Source: Actinomycetota bacterium (GTDB taxonomy: Bacteria; Actinomycetota; Actinomycetes; Nanopelagicales; Nanopelagicaceae). From it: DNA of 32,380 nt. Numbering within the stretch: the stretch's first letter is position 1; each line of letters begins with the position of its first letter. Below the pieces are notes generated by a model. It made no database searches and was not told the DNA's origin. It saw nothing but the letters and a program-made list of their open reading frames with translations. A program made the translations under genes and the position numbers. Below, one piece after another: positions 29,116 through 32,380 of this stretch. The DNA is taken from assembly GCA_947380835.1 (NCBI GenBank), contig CANCSL010000008.1, positions 1 through 32,380 on the forward strand. The letters are read 5' to 3'.

Positions 29116-29661
29116 ATGGAAAAAGAGGCCCACAATCGCCATTTCGTTGAGCGCGTAACCGAAAAACTTATTTTTGGCAGCCGTTGGCTGTTGGCGCCTT
29201 TTTACGTTGGACTTTCGGCTGGCTTGGTTTTGCTGCTCATGAAGTTCGCGCAGACCTTCTGGACCTTTGCTCGTCAAATCATGCACACAGATACCCACGA
29301 TGTAATTCTGAATATCTTGGGGCTGTTGGACCTAACGCTGCTAGCAAACTTGATTCTCATCGTGATTTTCGCCGGCTATGAGAATTTTGTGTCAAAGATC
29401 GAAGTTGCCCAGAATGACATTGACCGTCCGGACTGGATGGGAAGCGTCGATTTCTCTGGCCTCAAGTTGAAGTTAATTGGTTCGCTCGTAGCCATTTCGG
29501 TGATTGAACTTCTTAAAGATTTTATGAGCGCTGCAACCGTTGTAGAGCCTGGCCTGAAATGGCGTATTGCGATTCATATTACCTTTGTCATTTCGGGAGT
29601 GCTCTTTGCGGCCATGGATTACATCGCCGAAATTGCTCACAAGATTGGTACTAAGAGCTAA
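29116..29661 (+). CDS. YqhA/UPF0114-family membrane protein
   Basis: A 181-residue membrane protein of the UPF0114 (YqhA) family with four hydrophobic segments. The family pattern is visible in LIFGSRWLLAPFYVGLSAGL near the N-terminus, ILGLLDLTLLANLILIVIFAGYENFVSK in the middle and a C-terminal helix LKWRIAIHITFVISGVLFA. The cellular role of the family is unknown. ATG 29116 is chosen because a TAGAGT hexamer ends 6 bases before it; a TTG two codons upstream is less likely. It stands alone: divergent to the EamA gene and followed by an 98-base gap without recognised signals before the next gene. Confidence 0.87.
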   Translation: MEKEAHNRHFVERVTEKLIFGSRWLLAPFYVGLSAGLVLLLMKFAQTFWTFARQIMHTDTHDVILNILGLLDLTLLANLILIVIFAGYENFVSKIEVAQNDIDRPDWMGSVDFSGLKLKLIGSLVAISVIELLKDFMSAATVVEPGLKWRIAIHITFVISGVLFAAMDYIAEIAHKIGTKS

Positions 29662-29759
29662 AGAATTTAGTTTGTTCTCTGTCCACAACCACATTATGTA
29701 GTTCACTTTCTGCCTCATACTTTGCTGGCTTCTGCCATCGCGTGTGAATGAGGACCAAA

Positions 29760-30218
29760 GTGAAAATTTTTGCAATAAGTATCGCTGCCATTGCCGGAGC
29801 TATTTTGGCGGGAGTTTCTGAACCAAGTTCAATTAACAGTTTTTCCAAAGTTACTCACAGTAACTCTAAAGCTTCGACAAGATATGAGAGAACACCAGCC
29901 TCTGGACCATGCTTCGGTCGATCTGACTACCCTCACGAATCTGTTCATGTTCCCTATACAGTAAATGTTACGGCTGAGACCGTTTGCCCCGGGAAAGAAG
30001 TAAGTATTCGCACAACGCTCTATCGCCACCGCTGGTTGATATTCCGCGATTCGGTAAGCGCTTCTAACTCCGGGAAAAATTCCGTTCGAATAAATGTAGC
30101 TCTAAAATGCAAGTGGAAATCGGGAGATCCCGCCATAGAATATGTTGTTGAATCGGCGCATAAAGAGCAAGGTGGGTCGATTGGAGTAACGCGCTTGCAT
30201 CGATACTTAAAGTGCTGA
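29760..30218 (+). CDS. Small secreted protein of unknown function
   Basis: A 152-residue protein with an N-terminal signal peptide (MKIFAISIAAIAGAILAG, probable cleavage after about residue 20). The mature part is Ser/Thr/Lys-rich and then beta-rich: VPYTVNVTAETVCPGKEVSIR, TLYRHRWLIFRDSVSASNSG and LKCKWKSG. Four cysteines in the mature chain could make two disulfides. I do not recognise the family; similar small exported proteins with a Tyr/Arg-His-Arg-Trp core are common hypothetical proteins in Actinobacteria. A GTG start with TGAGGA a few bases upstream is chosen; an in-frame ATG at 29748 is the alternative. The gene is A+T-richer than the core genes to its left. Confidence 0.6.
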   Translation: MKIFAISIAAIAGAILAGVSEPSSINSFSKVTHSNSKASTRYERTPASGPCFGRSDYPHESVHVPYTVNVTAETVCPGKEVSIRTTLYRHRWLIFRDSVSASNSGKNSVRINVALKCKWKSGDPAIEYVVESAHKEQGGSIGVTRLHRYLKC

Positions 30219-30236
30219 GGCATTTACGGAGGGAAG

Positions 30237-30653
30237 ATGGACATCTTGGGGTGGGATATTCTTCCTGAAAAGTGCGAAATTGAATTTAGGTTCGAAGATG
30301 GCCCAGGTTGGCTAAAACTGTTAGCCCTTATGCCAGTTTTTGAGAAATTTGCCTACCCAATTGCAATTCGGCGCCACATTGCATATTTGTGGAGTACTTC
30401 TTTTTCCCAAGAACAATGTGTGGAATTGGAGTCTGAGGGCTGGATTGTCTATTCACGAGAAAAGACTAAGACCGAGAAGTTCTTGGAAGGTTCTCTTGCA
30501 ATTATGTCGCAATCATCATCTCGTGTTGTGAGGCGTCGCCCCAAAATTTCGGTTACGAGATGGGGCCATGTTCGCGCAACGAGGAAATGGGTTCATAAAT
30601 CGAACGGAACTTATACTCACTTTAAGAATAGAACTACTCCAGTCGAGCTATAA
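30237..30653 (+). CDS. Hypothetical protein
   Basis: A 138-residue protein that I do not recognise. It opens with MDILGWDILPEKCEIEF and has a hydrophobic-aromatic middle (GWLKLLALMPVFEKFAYPIAI) too short and charged to be a clear membrane helix, then a basic C-terminal third rich in Arg, Lys and Ser (SSSRVVRRRPKISVTRWGH). The ATG is supported by a GGAGGG ribosome binding site 4-5 bases upstream. It follows the secreted protein gene by 18 bases and probably shares its transcript. Confidence 0.55.
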   Translation: MDILGWDILPEKCEIEFRFEDGPGWLKLLALMPVFEKFAYPIAIRRHIAYLWSTSFSQEQCVELESEGWIVYSREKTKTEKFLEGSLAIMSQSSSRVVRRRPKISVTRWGHVRATRKWVHKSNGTYTHFKNRTTPVEL

Positions 30654-30663
30654 GGCAAAGTTT

Positions 30664-30873
30664 CTAATCGCCAACCGTCATGGGCTCTGCTTGGGTGGCC
30701 GCTATAAGTTCGGCAAAAGTAGTTGGGTAAACGGCATGTGGATGTCCTGCGGCTGCCCAAACGACTTCGTAATCATTGAGAGCCAGATCAATAACAATCT
30801 TCGCCGGTGAATTCCAACCAATCGGACTGACACCGCCTGTGGTTACTGCAACTAGCCACTGGACGTATCTGAC
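30664..30873 (-). pseudogene. Truncated YbaK/EbsC-type aminoacyl-tRNA deacylase remnant
   Basis: The minus strand from 30873 down to the TAG at 30664-30666 encodes 69 residues that end a YbaK/EbsC (Cys-tRNA(Pro) deacylase-like) protein: VAVTTGGVSPIGWNSPAKI, then LNDYEVVWAAAGHPHAVYPT and TFAELIAATQ. Family members have about 150-160 residues; the N-terminal half is absent. Upstream in frame there is a stop (TGA on the minus strand, 30874-30876) and no start codon with a ribosome binding site. This is a decayed 3' fragment, with the sequence upstream replaced by the region in front of the ABC exporter. The rest of the 269-base stretch 30654-30922 shows nothing else I can support. Confidence 0.75.
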
Positions 30874-30922
30874 TCAGGCCACTCTCATACGGAACTAATG
30901 TTGCAGCATCCATGATTTACCC

Positions 30923-31657
30923 ATGACACCAGACCTAGCGATATCAGCGAATAAAATCGCCAAAAAATATGGGCAAAAAAGCGCATTGAATGATCTATCT
31001 CTTTCGGTCGCCCAAGGAGAGATTTTTGGTCTCCTCGGGCACAACGGGGCGGGTAAGACGACCACGGTCAGCATTCTGACCACCTTGGTCGCTCCCACCT
31101 CAGGAGAAGCAAAAATCAATGGCTTTGATATTCAATCTCAACCGAGGCAAGTTAGGGGAAGCATCGGATACCTTCCCGAAAGTGTCCAGTTCTATGAATA
31201 CTTGACTGTGTTCGAGAATCTTGACTACTTGGCAAGACTTTCCGGACTCGATAAACCCCGTCAGCGTATTATCGAGGTTCTCGAGTTGCTTGAGTTTGAA
31301 AGACATCTAAACGAAAAAATATCAACTTTCAGTAAGGGCATGAAGCAAAGAGTAGGTATCGCACAGGCAATTCTTCACAATCCAAGAATTCTATTTCTTG
31401 ATGAACCAACTTCAGGATTAGACCCTGAGGGTGTGATTCAGTTGAGGGATCTGATAACAATGCTAAATCGCAAATTGGGCATGACTATCTTCATGAATAC
31501 TCACCTGCTTTCGGAAGTCACCAAACTTTGTACTCAAATAGGAATTCTGAAAAATGGAAACCTCATCTATCAGGACAGCATGGCCAAGACCATGGGATCC
31601 TTCGATGCAAGCGACTCCTTGGAAGATATCTATTTCAAGATTGATAGCGTGAGTTAG
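30923..31657 (+). CDS. ABC transporter ATP-binding protein
   Basis: A 244-residue ABC ATPase of the exporter (DRR/Nod-like) type. Walker A is GHNGAGKTT (39-47), the signature is FSKGMKQR (136-143), Walker B is ILFLDEPTSGLDP (156-168, D160 and E161) and the switch histidine is H194 in NTHLLSE. The Q-loop region reads IGYLPESVQFYEYLT, the usual Pro-Glu variant of this exporter group. It should power the membrane subunit encoded 2 bases downstream, exporting an unknown substrate. The ATG has no ribosome binding site; CATGAT ends 6 bases before it, a weak -10 in the leaderless position. It lies beside a decayed gene fragment, which suggests recent rearrangement. Confidence 0.92.
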   Translation: MTPDLAISANKIAKKYGQKSALNDLSLSVAQGEIFGLLGHNGAGKTTTVSILTTLVAPTSGEAKINGFDIQSQPRQVRGSIGYLPESVQFYEYLTVFENLDYLARLSGLDKPRQRIIEVLELLEFERHLNEKISTFSKGMKQRVGIAQAILHNPRILFLDEPTSGLDPEGVIQLRDLITMLNRKLGMTIFMNTHLLSEVTKLCTQIGILKNGNLIYQDSMAKTMGSFDASDSLEDIYFKIDSVS

Positions 31658-31659
31658 GA

Positions 31660-32380
31660 ATGCTGACATTTAAAGCGTCTTTTAAACATGAGCTTCTTTC
31701 AAGCGCTCGCTCTAGGTCTCCTCAACTCATTGTCGCGGTTTTCCTAACGCTCACTTCCATTTCTTCAATAATTGGTTGGCTCACTGTTCGAAACGTCACC
31801 AAGATATATGCGGAGATCGTAAGACAAGGACTCACAAAAGCCCCGAATCCCTTTTCAGTTACACATTCTCTGTATTACATGCGTGATTCCGTTATCTATA
31901 TTGTATTAGTGGGATCGCTCATGGCGATCGTTTTGGGGGCTCAGGCAAGTTTGCGAGATCGCAAATCGAGTGCAGACCTTCTGATTAGAACCAGAAATGT
32001 CAACCTTTCGCACCGTGTGCTGGGGCAGTTAAGTGCTATCGGTGCTATTATCGTTGCCCTAGAGGCCGTAGCACTTTCTTCAAGTATTTTAACAATATGG
32101 TTGATCGAAAAGACACCATTGAGTTTTGTGGCGTTCGAACACCTTTTGATATTCGGCACGATGTCTGGTGCACTTATGTTCGCCATCGCAACCCTCAGTT
32201 TTACTTTCGGTCTCTTTTCAAGAACTGAAGAATCCGCGCTGCTTTATCCCATTGTTACTTGGGCGGTGATCACATTCACAGTGCCTCAAATCATTACATC
32301 AACCCACCCGGTGGCGCTGTTGAATCCCACTCCGGCCGTTGCAACAGGCACAGGCTTGGCGCAGTCTGCTGTAAATAGCC
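31660..32380 (+). CDS. ABC transporter permease (partial, runs off right edge)
   Basis: An open frame of 240 codons from ATG 31660 to the window edge with no stop. It begins MLTFKASFKHELLSSARSRS, a cytoplasmic start typical of ABC-2 permeases, then a first helix (about 24-42), an external loop, and hydrophobic stretches YIVLVGSLMAIVLGAQAS, LSAIGAIIVALEAVALSSSIL, LLIFGTMSGALMFAIATL and YPIVTWAVITFTV. The segment SLRDRKSSADLLIRTRNV after the second helix resembles the conserved cytoplasmic loop of ABC-2 exporters. It starts 2 bases after the ATPase stop, so the two form one exporter. Two or more helices are missing beyond the edge. Confidence 0.85.
   Translation, partial: MLTFKASFKHELLSSARSRSPQLIVAVFLTLTSISSIIGWLTVRNVTKIYAEIVRQGLTKAPNPFSVTHSLYYMRDSVIYIVLVGSLMAIVLGAQASLRDRKSSADLLIRTRNVNLSHRVLGQLSAIGAIIVALEAVALSSSILTIWLIEKTPLSFVAFEHLLIFGTMSGALMFAIATLSFTFGLFSRTEESALLYPIVTWAVITFTVPQIITSTHPVALLNPTPAVATGTGLAQSAVNS

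Noticed and set aside
30568..30810. 80-codon plus-strand open frame after the hypothetical gene
   Set aside because: It overlaps the hypothetical gene in another frame and lies opposite the YbaK remnant, whose conserved residues explain the sequence better.
10778..32380. Actinorhodopsin or carotene-cleaving dioxygenase (blh) gene
   Set aside because: Expected near such carotenoid genes, but no seven-helix rhodopsin with a retinal-lysine motif and no Blh-like protein was found in any frame.
1..32380. CRISPR array, insertion sequence or prophage
   Set aside because: No regularly spaced repeats, transposase, integrase or terminal inverted repeats were recognised.

Overview
This window reads as a compact chromosomal segment of an actinobacterium. 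The pointers are a class II (plant/actinobacterial-type) DAHP synthase, a PASTA-domain Ser/Thr kinase, an actinobacterial-clade 6-phosphofructokinase, split CrtYc/CrtYd lycopene cyclase subunits, and the circularly permuted ATP-grasp / alpha-E / transglutaminase-like trio. Genes are packed with ATGA, GTGA and even tail-to-tail overlaps. Base composition looks moderate rather than high in GC. Together these suggest a small-genome aquatic actinobacterium of the freshwater acI/Nanopelagicales kind. That placement is an inference; no rRNA gene is present to confirm it.

Layout. 1-2638 (minus): an FMN alpha-hydroxy-acid dehydrogenase (cut by the window edge), an HSL-type esterase and a xylulokinase-like sugar kinase. 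2809-6042 (plus): 6-phosphofructokinase, class II DAHP synthase, a DUF167 protein and a DNA-alkylation repair methyltransferase. 6016-11372 (minus): a uridine-kinase-like P-loop protein, the PASTA kinase, endonuclease IV, an EamA transporter and threonine aldolase, in one tight run. 11511-12139 (plus): the two lycopene cyclase subunits, visibly more A+T-rich than their surroundings. 12136-16348 (minus): ATP-grasp, alpha-E, transglutaminase-like and phytoene synthase. 16641-18477 (plus): a nucleobase permease and a yeast-type cytosine deaminase. 18485-21051 (minus): GGPP synthase and phytoene desaturase. 21076-22564 (plus): methylenetetrahydrofolate reductase and a CDP-alcohol phosphatidyltransferase. 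22561-29038 (minus): an EamA transporter, a lipoprotein, an alpha/beta hydrolase, a CrtA-like ketolase, a CruF-like hydratase, a family 2 glycosyltransferase and a second CrtI-type desaturase. 29116-32380 (plus): a YqhA-type membrane protein, two unrecognised small genes, the remnant of a YbaK-type gene (minus), and an ABC exporter cut by the right edge.

How the genes work together. The dominant theme is carotenoid synthesis. The core route GGPP -> phytoene -> lycopene -> cyclised carotene is complete (crtE, crtB, crtI, crtYc/crtYd). A second block (CruF-like, glycosyltransferase, second desaturase, CrtA-like, perhaps the hydrolase) is the gene set expected for hydrating, desaturating, oxidising and glycosylating the open end of a monocyclic carotenoid, that is, a polar carotenoid glycoside of the myxol/salinixanthin type. 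No rhodopsin gene and no carotene-cleaving (blh) gene lies in the window. The order pfkA - aroG - PASTA kinase - prenyl diphosphate synthase - metF resembles an order I recall from other Actinobacteria (Mycobacterium, Streptomyces); here carotenoid, peptide-ligase and pyrimidine-salvage genes separate the kinase from the prenyl synthase.

A second theme is start-site architecture: at least nine genes have a TANNNT -10-like hexamer ending 6-8 bases before the start codon, as expected for leaderless transcripts. In four of them the hexamer begins with the stop codon of the preceding gene. No intergenic stretch exceeds 300 bases; the longest are 16349-16640 and 30654-30922, both described below. 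No tRNA, rRNA, CRISPR array or insertion sequence was seen.
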